Shown here: one piece after another, positions 16,142 to 24,856 of the stretch
How positions within the stretch are numbered: position 1 is the stretch's first letter
How the letters are laid out: the number at the start of each line of letters is the position of its first letter
Origin: an uncultured Aliiroseovarius sp.
Lineage (GTDB): Bacteria > Pseudomonadota > Alphaproteobacteria > Rhodobacterales > Rhodobacteraceae
Assembly: GCF_947497285.1 (NCBI RefSeq)
Contig: NZ_CANMFT010000002.1
Coordinates: forward strand, 186,001 to 250,000
Reading direction: 5' to 3'
Length of the DNA stretch: 64,000 nucleotides
Translations under genes and position numbers: made by a program
Notes under the pieces: model-generated
Told to the model about the DNA's origin: nothing
Databases searched by the model: none
Seen by the model: only the letters and a program-made list of their open reading frames with translations

Positions 16142-17116
16142 ATGCGTATCATCCTGACCTTGCTGGCCATCGCAACAGGGCTATGGGCGCAGGATTTGCG
16201 CGCCGAGCCGCGCTTTTGGCAAAACGAGTTTCCAAAGACCGACTTCGCCCAAACCACGGTTGAGAACTGGGCCGAAATCCTGTCCGGTGGTCCCGGCCGC
16301 GATGGCATCCCCGCATTGTCAGACCCCGCGTTCCTTCCGGTGAAGGACGAAGCAAGGCTGGCACCGCGCGAACCGGTCATCACGCTTGAGATGTCGGGCG
16401 AAGTGCCGCGCGCCTATCCCCTGCGGTATCTGACATGGCACGAGATCGTCAATGATCAGGTCGGTGACACACCGGTGGCCGTGACCTTCTGTCCGCTATG
16501 CAATTCAGGCATGGTGTTTGACCGCAGGGTCGCGGGGAAAACGCTTTCCTTCGGCGTGACGGGCAAGCTCAGAAACTCCGATATGGTCATGTATGACCGC
16601 GAAACGGAAAGCTGGTGGCAACAAGCAATCGGTGAAGGGATCGTTGGCACCTACAGTGGCACCCAGCTCGATCAGCTGCCCGCCTGGATGGAAAGCTGGG
16701 CCGAATTCGCCCGCCGTAACCCAGATGGGCAGGTCATGGAGCAACCCGGCACAGGCCGGCCCTACGGTCAAAACCCCTATGCTGGGTATGACAGTCGTGA
16801 CCGACCATACCCGTTCTTCACAGGAGAAAACCCGCCGCATGGCGTTCCTGCACTGGCGCGCGTGGTGCGTGTAGGCGACCGGGCGTGGCCCGTCGCGCGC
16901 CTGTCGAAAGAGGGCAAGATCAGCGAAGCCGGGGTGGTAATCAGTTGGACCGCGGGACAGGCTTCGGCTTTGGACACGACGCGCATCTCGAAGGGGCGTG
17001 ACGTGGGCACGATCCGGGTGCATGACGCAAACGGGCAAAACGTGGCGCATGATGTGCTGTTTGCCTTCGCGTTTCATGCCTTTTGGCCAGACGGCACTTG
17101 GATGCTGGGCAGCTAG
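16142..17116 (+). CDS. DUF3179 domain protein, exported
   Basis: A 324-residue protein with a signal peptide (about 1-21, MRIILTLLAIATGLWAQDLRAEP) and one DUF3179 domain. The family motif VTFCPLCNSGMVFDR (about residue 117) holds two Cys in CPLC, and the downstream GVTGKLRNSDMVMYDRETESWW and GEGIVG segments are also conserved in the family. The function of DUF3179 is not established; the paired Cys suggest metal or redox binding. The protein is probably periplasmic. It is a single gene, convergent with trpE, and its leader contains the strong hairpin described above. Confidence 0.9.
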   Translation: MRIILTLLAIATGLWAQDLRAEPRFWQNEFPKTDFAQTTVENWAEILSGGPGRDGIPALSDPAFLPVKDEARLAPREPVITLEMSGEVPRAYPLRYLTWHEIVNDQVGDTPVAVTFCPLCNSGMVFDRRVAGKTLSFGVTGKLRNSDMVMYDRETESWWQQAIGEGIVGTYSGTQLDQLPAWMESWAEFARRNPDGQVMEQPGTGRPYGQNPYAGYDSRDRPYPFFTGENPPHGVPALARVVRVGDRAWPVARLSKEGKISEAGVVISWTAGQASALDTTRISKGRDVGTIRVHDANGQNVAHDVLFAFAFHAFWPDGTWMLGS

Positions 17117-17185
17117 GTTGCTACGCCCATGGGCGCGCGGCAGAGGTAACCGGAAGAAAAGGTCGCTGGCCGGGTGGAAAAGCCG

Positions 17186-18694
17186 CTAGTTGCCCCGGCG
17201 CGTAAACATCGCGGCATCCTCTGCCGCGCGCCGGATCGCCTTGGATTTGTTCACCGTTTCTTCATATTCCGCCTGCGGGTCGCTGTCATAGACAACGCCG
17301 CCACCTGCCTGAATATACAGCTTTTCATCTTTCACGACGGCCGTGCGCAGGGCGATACACATGTCCATATCGCCGCCTGCACTGAAATACCCCACGCCGC
17401 CGCCATATACGCCGCGTTTTTCCGGCTCCAGTTCGTCGATGATCTCCATCGCGCGAACTTTCGGCGCACCCGAAACCGTGCCCGCTGGCATCCCCGCAAA
17501 AAAGGCAGAGAGGGCGTCCTGATCATCGCTTAATTCCCCCACAACGTTCGAGACGATGTGCATCACATGGCTGTAGCGCTCGACGATGAATTCCTCGGTC
17601 GGGCGCACGGTGCCGATCTTGGCCACCCGTCCCACGTCGTTGCGTCCCAGATCCAAAAGCATCAGGTGTTCTGCCAGCTCTTTCTGGTCAGCCATCAAAT
17701 CGGCCTCATAGGCCTTGTCTTCTTCGGGCGTAGCCCCGCGCGGGCGGGTGCCGGCGATCGGGCGGATCGTCACTTCGCGGTCAAAGACGCGCACTAGGAT
17801 CTCGGGCGAGGCACCCACGACCTGAAAGCCGCCGAAGTTGAAATAGAACATGAACGGCGATGGGTTTGTGCGGCGCAGACTGCGATAAAGCGCAAACGGG
17901 GGCAGGGGAAAGTTCTGCGTCCAGCGCTGGCTGGGCACCACCTGAAAAATATCCCCGGCGCGGATGTAGTCCTTGGCCTTTTCGACCGCCGCCAGATAGT
18001 CAGGTTTCTTGAAATTTGAAACCAACGGGCCAAGTTCGCACGCTTCGCCCAGATCGCGGGTCTCGCCGGGGGCGGCCCGGTCCAGGTCACGCAAGGCATC
18101 CATCACCCGTTCGGCAGCCTGCGCATAGGCCGCCTTGGCCGACAGACCGCTGTCCACAAAGGCCGGCGACACCAGTGTGACATCGCCTTTTACCCCGTCC
18201 AGCACGGCCACCACTGAGGGGCGCATCATCATTGCATCGGGCAGACCCAGAGGGTCAGGGTTCACATCGGGAAGGTGTTCGACCAGCCGGATCATGTCAT
18301 AGCCCAGATAGCCGAACAATCCGGAAGACGCGGCAGGCAGGTCAGCGGGCAGGTCGATGCGGCTTTCCGCCAGCACTGCGCGCAATGCATCAAGCGGATG
18401 GCCGGGCATGTCTTCAAACGCGTCGGCATCAAATCGTGCCTGTCGGTTGATCCGCGCGTGATTGCCCCGGCAATCCCAGATCAGGTCAGGTTTCATGCCG
18501 ACGATCGAATAGCGCCCGCGCACTTCACCGCCCGTGACGCTTTCCAGCATGAAGCTGTCGCGCCGTGCTTCGGTCAGCTTCAGCATCAGGCTGACCGGCG
18601 TGTCCAGATCGGCCGCCAGACGGGTATAGACCACCTGGTTCTTTCCGGCATTCCAACCGGCTTCGAAATCCTCGAACGAGGGTGTCAGAGCCAT
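17186..18694 (-). CDS. trpE: Anthranilate synthase component I
   Basis: A 502-residue chorismate-using enzyme that makes anthranilate for tryptophan with the glutamine amidotransferase TrpG. The N-terminal domain holds the feedback element FMLESVTGG (tryptophan site). The catalytic domain (about 225-490) shows the IAGTRPRGATPEEDKAYEADL, LDLGRNDVGRVAK and AGTVSGAPKVRAMEIIDE blocks, and the GVYGGGVGYFSAGGDMDMCIALRT end. It follows ppiD by 35 bases on the same strand, so the two probably share a transcript. No trpG, trpD or trpC is adjacent: the next gene is convergent. Confidence 0.96.
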   Translation of the reverse strand: MALTPSFEDFEAGWNAGKNQVVYTRLAADLDTPVSLMLKLTEARRDSFMLESVTGGEVRGRYSIVGMKPDLIWDCRGNHARINRQARFDADAFEDMPGHPLDALRAVLAESRIDLPADLPAASSGLFGYLGYDMIRLVEHLPDVNPDPLGLPDAMMMRPSVVAVLDGVKGDVTLVSPAFVDSGLSAKAAYAQAAERVMDALRDLDRAAPGETRDLGEACELGPLVSNFKKPDYLAAVEKAKDYIRAGDIFQVVPSQRWTQNFPLPPFALYRSLRRTNPSPFMFYFNFGGFQVVGASPEILVRVFDREVTIRPIAGTRPRGATPEEDKAYEADLMADQKELAEHLMLLDLGRNDVGRVAKIGTVRPTEEFIVERYSHVMHIVSNVVGELSDDQDALSAFFAGMPAGTVSGAPKVRAMEIIDELEPEKRGVYGGGVGYFSAGGDMDMCIALRTAVVKDEKLYIQAGGGVVYDSDPQAEYEETVNKSKAIRRAAEDAAMFTRRGN

Positions 18695-18729
18695 TGGGTG
18701 TCCTTTCCGGTCGGTCGCGTGGCTGCGGG

Positions 18730-20571
18730 TTACTGGAACTGCGCGTTCACAGCGTTGATAACGGCGCGGTTCAGTTCGATCCCCGCGCGGGTCTGAATGG
18801 CACGTGAGAAGGCGGCTTCGACATCCAGCGCGATTTCCTGCGCGGTGCCGGCGGCGAAATTGGCCTTGACGGAGGTCGCTTCCTCGCTGTCCTGATCGGC
18901 AGGCTGTATGGCATCCAAGCGCACCAAGATCACAGTGTCAGCGCTTTCGATAACGCGCCATTCACCGACGTCCATGCTGAAGACCTCGGTCATGAAGGTC
19001 GGCGGGGTGCCTTCGATGAAGGCCTCGCGTTCCTGATCCTGCTCCACGACCTCGGTCAAGCCCAGCGAAGATAGGCTTTCGCCCCCTTCCAGCTTGGGTA
19101 TCAGGGCGCGGGCCTGATCTGCCAGAAGGCTCATGCGCTTTTCTGCGGTCCACCCGGCGGTCACTGCGTCAGACACTTCAGTCTGGTCTTGCAGGCGCGG
19201 TTCCTGAAGCTCGTCCAGCCGCAGCGCAAAGACACCGCCGTCGGTCATCAGAGTGATTTCTGGGAAATCGTCGACGGTGACGGCCTGTGCGGCGTCGCGA
19301 AAGGCGTCATAGGCGGCGATGCCGTCGCTGTCGCCTGCTGTCCAGTTGATCGTATCCAGCCGCATATTGTGACTTTGGGCGATCTCTTCCAAGGTTGCGC
19401 CGCCGGCCATCTGGTCATCAAGCTCGGCCACCATGTCGCTGATTTGGCGGCGGGCGGCATCTGCGGCCAGTTCACCATGCAGGTCGTCGCGGACATCTTC
19501 AAAACTGGTTTCGCGAGCCGCGAGAATGGCATTCATCCGGTAAAGGGCAGGGCCAATGTCGCTGTCATGCGGGCCGGTGACACCGGGTTCGGTCAGCGCA
19601 AACACGGGCGCGCCCGCGGCTCCCAGTTCGGATTGGGACAAATCGCCAAGGTCGATGTCAGACAGTTGCAGGTCGCGCGCCGCAACCAGGTCTTCAAAGC
19701 TCTTTTCGCCAGCCGCAATGGCGTCCGCAGCGGCTTGGGCCTCGGTTTCACTTGCAAATACAAGACGTTCCACCATACGCCGCTCTGGCACCTGATATTC
19801 CGAGGCGCGTTCGTCATACAGCGCACGGATCTGGGCGTCGTCGACATTGATCGACGGGATCACGTCTTCGGGGTTGAGCCACGCATAGGTGATCACTTTT
19901 GTTTCGGGCAGAGTGAAGTCGGCAGGATGCGCCTCGTAATACCCCGTCAGGTCCGCCTCTGAAGGCGCAGGGACCGGGGTGCTCAGGCGATCTGTTCCCA
20001 TCGCCGCCCATGTGAAATCGCGGGCTTCGCGGGCATAGGCATAAAGCGTGTCCACAAAGACCGGTTGGGTCGCAATGCCATTGGCCACGGCAGCCTGCAG
20101 GATTTGGCGGCTCACCTCGTCACGCAGGCTTTTCTCGAACTCCGAGGCGGTCAGGCCAGATTGTTCCAGCGCGAAAGTGTAGCCTTCGCGGTCAAACTTT
20201 CCATCGACACCTTGAAACGCAGGGATGTCGACGATCCGGTCGCGCAGGTTCTTGTCGCCAACCGAAATGCCCAGCCGACGGCTCTCGTCTTCCAGAGCGG
20301 CAGTCGCGATCACGCGCGACAGCACCTGTTGATCCAAGCCAAAATTGCGCGCCATTTCCATCGTCACACGCGTGCCGGTTTCGGCCTGAAACGCATTCAT
20401 TTCAGATTGCAATTCGCGCGCATAGCGGCTTGCGTCAACCTCGGTATCCCCGACGGTTGCAATGGACCCGACAGAGCCGCCGAAATTGGTCGAGCCGAAG
20501 CCCACCAGCCCGACCATCACCAGACCCATCAAAATCCACCCCAATGTGCGAGAGGTCTTGCCGGTTGCCAT
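18730..20571 (-). CDS. ppiD: PpiD-type periplasmic folding factor (SurA_N and parvulin-like)
   Basis: A 613-residue membrane-anchored chaperone. After a short basic N-terminus there is one transmembrane helix (about 10-32, LGWILMGLVMVGLVGFG), then the SurA-type N-terminal chaperone region (about 40-170), a parvulin-like segment (about 255-360), and a C-terminal helical region. The parvulin part looks degenerate, as in many PpiD proteins that have lost isomerase activity. It helps newly exported proteins at the Sec translocon. ATG 20571 (MATGKTSRTLG) is preferred; the longer frame adds ten residues without family support. It is upstream of trpE in one unit. Confidence 0.88.
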   Translation of the reverse strand: MATGKTSRTLGWILMGLVMVGLVGFGSTNFGGSVGSIATVGDTEVDASRYARELQSEMNAFQAETGTRVTMEMARNFGLDQQVLSRVIATAALEDESRRLGISVGDKNLRDRIVDIPAFQGVDGKFDREGYTFALEQSGLTASEFEKSLRDEVSRQILQAAVANGIATQPVFVDTLYAYAREARDFTWAAMGTDRLSTPVPAPSEADLTGYYEAHPADFTLPETKVITYAWLNPEDVIPSINVDDAQIRALYDERASEYQVPERRMVERLVFASETEAQAAADAIAAGEKSFEDLVAARDLQLSDIDLGDLSQSELGAAGAPVFALTEPGVTGPHDSDIGPALYRMNAILAARETSFEDVRDDLHGELAADAARRQISDMVAELDDQMAGGATLEEIAQSHNMRLDTINWTAGDSDGIAAYDAFRDAAQAVTVDDFPEITLMTDGGVFALRLDELQEPRLQDQTEVSDAVTAGWTAEKRMSLLADQARALIPKLEGGESLSSLGLTEVVEQDQEREAFIEGTPPTFMTEVFSMDVGEWRVIESADTVILVRLDAIQPADQDSEEATSVKANFAAGTAQEIALDVEAAFSRAIQTRAGIELNRAVINAVNAQFQ

Positions 20572-20670
20572 GCGCGTCTTCCTTTTTTCCACCTGTTCCA
20601 AAGGGTTTTAGGTGAGCCCGGCCGGAATGCCAATATGTCTTCGCATCGTCCATTAAAAGGCGAGCGGCTG

Positions 20671-21852
20671 TTAGGGGGTGAAGGTCGTCAGGCGGCCCAA
20701 CACGGTCGCAATTGTGTCGGTGTCGATATTGGCGAAGGCAACGCGCAACTGGCGTGCGCCGGTCGCGTCCCCTGAGGGCGTGAACATCGTGCCGGGCAGG
20801 GCAAGGATGGCGCATTGGTCGACCAGGGTTTGCGCAAGCCTGTCCGATGGCATGTCGAACGGGTGTTCGAGATAGGCGAAATAGGCCCCGCAGCCGCGCA
20901 GATGCCAGCCATTGGCCGCCAAGGGGACAAAACCCGCGCGCAGGGCCGCCGCGCGGGTCAGAACCTCGACACGTTCCCCTGCCAGCCATTGGTCCAGATT
21001 GCGCAAACCCCATAGGGCGGCGTGTTGGCCCAGTTGGGCGGGGCAAATCGTGACCGTGTCCAAAAACTTCTCGACCTGCGCCAGACGCGCGGGCGACGTG
21101 ACAAGTGCGCCGACCCGGTGCCCGGTCAGGCGGTAAGACTTGGAGAAGCTGTAAAGATGGATCACCGTGTCGTCCCAGTCCGGATCGTCAGACAGTGAAT
21201 GAGGTGGCGCGGCGCTTGAATGGAAATCGCGATAGGTCTCGTCGATGATCAGCGCGATCTTATGGGCGCGTGCCAGATCACGGAAGGCCGCGATCAGATC
21301 GGGCGGGTATTCGACGCCTGCGGGATTGTTCGGAGTGACCAATGTAATTGCTCGCGTGCGCGGTGTGATCAGTGCTTTGGCAGCCTCCGGGTCGGGCAAT
21401 AGATCGACCCCCGTCGGCAGCGCGACCGCGTTGACGCCGCACATATCAAGCCACATTTTATGGTTGAAATACCATGGCGTTGGAAGGATGACCTCATCCC
21501 CCGGTGCCGCCAAAGTGGCGATTGCGGCGCAAAAGGCCTGATTGCAGCCCGATGTGATGGCGATGTTGTCTGCTGTGACCACCCCGGCGTAGCGCCGGGT
21601 GATGTTGGACGCCAGTTCCGAGCGCAGGGCAGGCAGACCCAACACGGGGCCATAAAGATGCGTTTCCGGCTGGCGCAGCACCGCCTCGGCCATGGCGTGG
21701 CGCATCGCGTCGGGCGGGGGATCGACCGGCGCGGCTTGGCTGACGTTGATCAGGGGCCGCTCTGGGGAAAAGCTTTTCCCTGCGATCCAGCGCCGTGCCT
21801 CCATCACCGGTGGCGGGACCGTGGCGTGAAGGTTGGGGTTGAGCGGGAACAT
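20671..21852 (-). CDS. Class I/II aminotransferase
   Basis: A 393-residue fold-type I pyridoxal-phosphate aminotransferase. Key parts are TSGCNQAF (cofactor phosphate site), VTPNNPAGVEYP, LIIDETYRDF and YSFSKSYRLTGHRVG, in which the Lys forms the Schiff base. Residues in the ATP/DOPA-decarboxylase-like fold match aspartate/aromatic-type aminotransferases; the amino acid substrate cannot be told from the sequence. ATG 21852 (MFPLNPNL) has a GAGG ribosome site; an in-frame ATG 12 codons earlier lacks one. It lies between tyrS and ppiD on the same strand, about 100 bases from each. Confidence 0.9.
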   Translation of the reverse strand: MFPLNPNLHATVPPPVMEARRWIAGKSFSPERPLINVSQAAPVDPPPDAMRHAMAEAVLRQPETHLYGPVLGLPALRSELASNITRRYAGVVTADNIAITSGCNQAFCAAIATLAAPGDEVILPTPWYFNHKMWLDMCGVNAVALPTGVDLLPDPEAAKALITPRTRAITLVTPNNPAGVEYPPDLIAAFRDLARAHKIALIIDETYRDFHSSAAPPHSLSDDPDWDDTVIHLYSFSKSYRLTGHRVGALVTSPARLAQVEKFLDTVTICPAQLGQHAALWGLRNLDQWLAGERVEVLTRAAALRAGFVPLAANGWHLRGCGAYFAYLEHPFDMPSDRLAQTLVDQCAILALPGTMFTPSGDATGARQLRVAFANIDTDTIATVLGRLTTFTP

Positions 21853-21925
21853 GGCGGCCTCATAGGTTGGATATGAAAAGGGTAGCAATCGGCGTCACCG
21901 GTCGCAATCTGTGCCGGGAATGAAG

Positions 21926-21952
21926 AAGGCGCCACGAGCGGGCGCCTTTTCC
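21926..21952 (-). terminator. Terminator-like hairpin after tyrS
   Basis: Arms AAGGCGCC (21926-21933) and GGCGCCTT (21941-21948). On the minus strand the T run is weak (CTTCATT); on the plus strand TTTT follows. Confidence 0.6.
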
Positions 21953-21971
21953 TGAACCATGTCTGACGGGG

Positions 21972-23225
21972 TCAGCCCTGCAAAACCACCAGCGCATGGC
22001 GCTTCTTTCCCGCGGACAGTTTCATCGGTTGCCCCAGATCATCGGCTGACACCATGCGCCCGGCATCTGCCAGCGCGGTGTCGTTCACCTTGGCGCCATT
22101 CTCGGCAATCAATCGCTTTGCGTCTTTCCCAGATTTGGCCAAGCCGGTTTTCACGAACAACTGAATGATCGATATTCCGTCGCCAAGCTCGGTTGCGGTC
22201 AACGCGACGGTGGGCAGGTCATCGCCCATGCCCCCCTTCTCAAACACCTCGCGGGCGGTGTCTTCGGCGGCTTTGGCAGCGGCGGCCCCATGCAGCAGGG
22301 TCGTCACTTCATTGGCCAGAATGATCTTTGCGGCGTTGATCTCGGACCCTTCCAGCGCGCCCAGTCGGTCGCATTCCTCGACCGGTAGCTCGGTGAAGAT
22401 TTTCAGAAACTTCCCGGTGTCTGCGTCGGTCGTGTTGCGCCAGAATTGCCAGAACTCATAGGGGCTGAGCATGTCGCCATTCAGCCAGACCGCGCCGCCT
22501 TGCGATTTGCCCATCTTGCGCCCGTCCGACGTGGTCAACAGTGGCGTCGTCATGCCGTAGATCTCTTGATCCAGCACCCGGCGCGTAAGGTCGATCCCGT
22601 TCACGATGTTGCCCCACTGGTCCGAGCCGCCCATCTGCAGAAGACAGCCATAACGGCGGTTCAGCTCAAGAAAATCATAGGCTTGCAGGATCATGTAGTT
22701 GAATTCGAGAAAGCTCAGGCTCTGTTCCCGGTCCAGCCGCGACTTCACGCTTTCAAAACTGAGCATCCGGTTGACCGAGAAATGCCGCCCGATATCTCGC
22801 AGGAAATCGAGGTAATTCAGCTCGTCCAGCCACTCGGCATTATTAAGCATGATCGCATCGGTCTCGCCGTCGCCGTAGCGCAGGAATTTTTCGAACACCT
22901 GCTGCATCGCCGCGATATTGGCGTCGATCTGTTCCGGCCCCAAAAGGGGGCGTTCGTCTGATCGGAAAGACGGATCACCCACCTTGGTGGTGCCACCGCC
23001 CATCAGGGTGATCGGCTTGTGGCCGCAGTTTTGCAGCCAACGCAGCACCATGATGTTCATCAGATGCCCCACATGCAGCGACTGAGCCGTCGCGTCATAC
23101 CCGATATAAGCGGGCACTACCCCCGCAACCAACGCGTCATCCAACGCCTGATAATCCGTGCAGTCGGCCAGAAAGCCGCGCTCGATCATCACACGCATGA
23201 AGTCGGATTTCGGGTGGTAGGTCAT
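21972..23225 (-). CDS. tyrS: Tyrosyl-tRNA synthetase
   Basis: A 417-residue class I aminoacyl-tRNA synthetase. The HIGH-like motif is SLHVGHLMN (about 52), the KMSKS-like loop is KMGKSQGG (about 240), and a C-terminal S4-type RNA-binding domain (about 350-415, [14 protein letters not shown]) completes the bacterial TyrS layout. It charges tRNA-Tyr in the cytosol. I use ATG 23225 (MTYHPKSDF), with an alternative ATG five codons upstream (23240). It is divergent from anmK. Confidence 0.96.
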   Translation of the reverse strand: MTYHPKSDFMRVMIERGFLADCTDYQALDDALVAGVVPAYIGYDATAQSLHVGHLMNIMVLRWLQNCGHKPITLMGGGTTKVGDPSFRSDERPLLGPEQIDANIAAMQQVFEKFLRYGDGETDAIMLNNAEWLDELNYLDFLRDIGRHFSVNRMLSFESVKSRLDREQSLSFLEFNYMILQAYDFLELNRRYGCLLQMGGSDQWGNIVNGIDLTRRVLDQEIYGMTTPLLTTSDGRKMGKSQGGAVWLNGDMLSPYEFWQFWRNTTDADTGKFLKIFTELPVEECDRLGALEGSEINAAKIILANEVTTLLHGAAAAKAAEDTAREVFEKGGMGDDLPTVALTATELGDGISIIQLFVKTGLAKSGKDAKRLIAENGAKVNDTALADAGRMVSADDLGQPMKLSAGKKRHALVVLQG

Positions 23226-23304
23226 CGTTTTTCGGTCCATCCTGTGAATTGTGGCTTTCCGTATAGACGGGGGGCGGACAAAGGAAAAGGGCGTGTTGCG
23301 GACC

Positions 23305-24444
23305 ATGTCGAACGTTGCGTTGAAGGAACAGTTGGGCCGCGCGCCAATTTGGGCGCTTGGCATGATGTCGGGCACGTCACTGGACGGGGTTGATGGCGCG
23401 TTGGTGCAAACCGATGGTCATGCGATCCACGCCTTTGGGCCGCACGGGTTCATTCCCTATTCCGACGTGCAACGGCAGGTCCTGTCGCGCGCCTTGGGCC
23501 ATTGGCCCGGCGACCCCGAAGTCGAACCCGCCGCCGAGATTGTCGAGACGACCCACGCAACCCTTGCAGCCCGGCTCATGCGCGGCGACCCCGCTCCAGC
23601 GTTGTTGGGGTTTCACGGGCAGACGTTCGCACATGACCCACGCGGCGGCCGAACCCATCAGGCAGGAGACGGGCAGGTGCTGGCCGAGGTGCTGGGCCTT
23701 CCCGTGGTTTGGGATTTCCGCAGCTCGGATGTTGAACTGGGCGGCGAAGGCGCTCCGCTTGCGCCTTTCTTTCACCACGCCTGCGCGCGGTTCATCAAGG
23801 CCGACGCGCCCTTGGCGTTCCTCAATCTGGGCGGTGTGGGGAACCTGACATGGGTCGACCCGCGCGTGGACGCACCCGAGGCCGCCAACGCCTGCCTTGC
23901 CTTTGACACCGGTCCTGCAAACGCGCCGATCAATGACCTGATGCAGGCGCGGCTGGGCTGCGCGCAGGACGAAAGGGGCGCGCTTGCGCTGTCAGGTGCC
24001 GCAGACGAACCCCAGGTCGAGGCGTTTCTGGACCATGCCTATTTCCACCGGATGCCGCCGAAATCGCTGGACCGCGATCAGTTTGCAGAGCTGGCGCGCC
24101 GTGTGGCACAGCTGTCCAACGCTGACGCCGCGCGCACCTTGGCCGCATGTGCCGCCGCGGCAGTCGCGCGCGGGTTAGAGCATTGCCCGACCCCACCGTC
24201 GCGTGTTCTGGTCACCGGGGGCGGGCGCCACAACGGCGCGATCATGGCCGAGCTTCGCAACCGTCTGTCGGTGCCCGTTGAGGATATCGACGACACGGGA
24301 CTGAATGGCGATATGCTAGAGGCGCAGGCTTTTGGCTATCTGGCGGTGCGTGTTGCGCGCGGCCTGCCAACCTCGTCACCGACGACAACAGGTGTCGCCG
24401 CGGCTGTCGGGGGCGGTGTGATTTCGACAGGCGCGCACGACTAA
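23305..24444 (+). CDS. anmK: Anhydro-N-acetylmuramic acid kinase
   Basis: A 379-residue kinase that phosphorylates and opens 1,6-anhydro-MurNAc released from peptidoglycan, feeding it back to MurNAc-6-phosphate. The nucleotide and sugar site motifs are [15 protein letters not shown] near the start, [33 protein letters not shown] and [15 protein letters not shown]. An in-frame GTG at 23293 sits behind an AAGG ribosome site and is an equally good start, adding four residues. It is divergent from tyrS and ends four bases before the convergent DUF427 gene. It fits with the wall hydrolases elsewhere in the window. Confidence 0.94.
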   Translation: MSNVALKEQLGRAPIWALGMMSGTSLDGVDGALVQTDGHAIHAFGPHGFIPYSDVQRQVLSRALGHWPGDPEVEPAAEIVETTHATLAARLMRGDPAPALLGFHGQTFAHDPRGGRTHQAGDGQVLAEVLGLPVVWDFRSSDVELGGEGAPLAPFFHHACARFIKADAPLAFLNLGGVGNLTWVDPRVDAPEAANACLAFDTGPANAPINDLMQARLGCAQDERGALALSGAADEPQVEAFLDHAYFHRMPPKSLDRDQFAELARRVAQLSNADAARTLAACAAAAVARGLEHCPTPPSRVLVTGGGRHNGAIMAELRNRLSVPVEDIDDTGLNGDMLEAQAFGYLAVRVARGLPTSSPTTTGVAAAVGGGVISTGAHD

Positions 24445-24448
24445 GCGT

Positions 24449-24790
24449 TCAGGTGCATTCAACCGTTGCCTTATCGGCATAGAATGCGATGTGGTCTTTC
24501 AAGGCCGACAGATCTTCGACCGGGGCATCGAAAATCCAGCCCGCATCTTCGATCACGGTCGATTTCGTCTGGATCGAGTAATGGCGCGCTTCGCCGCGGT
24601 AAGGGCAGGTCGTCACCGTCTCGCTCTTGTCAAGAAAGGCCATCGCCACATCGTCTTTGGGAAAATAGATCACGGCGGGGTTGTCGCCTTCGACCACCGA
24701 CAAGGCGTTCAGGCTTTCGCCCAGAACGGCACCGCCGGCGCGAATGGTCCATTTGCCCTCGGCGGGGCGGATCTTGATTTGATCGCTCAT
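24449..24790 (-). CDS. DUF427 domain protein
   Basis: A 113-residue single-domain protein of the DUF427 family. The marks are VIYFPKDDVAMAFLDKSE, TTCPYRGEARHYSI and WIFDAP, with the conserved CPYKG-like motif. The fold is a small beta barrel; the biochemical role is unknown. It is cytosolic, with no signal peptide. It ends next to anmK (convergent) and begins just downstream of the large aminopeptidase on the same strand, with a 66-base gap that may allow co-transcription. Confidence 0.9.
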   Translation of the reverse strand: MSDQIKIRPAEGKWTIRAGGAVLGESLNALSVVEGDNPAVIYFPKDDVAMAFLDKSETVTTCPYRGEARHYSIQTKSTVIEDAGWIFDAPVEDLSALKDHIAFYADKATVECT

Positions 24791-24856
24791 GATGTAGCCT
24801 CAGTCTGTCGGTGAAAACTTGCGGGACCATATCAGACCCATCAGAAAATGCGCGCG

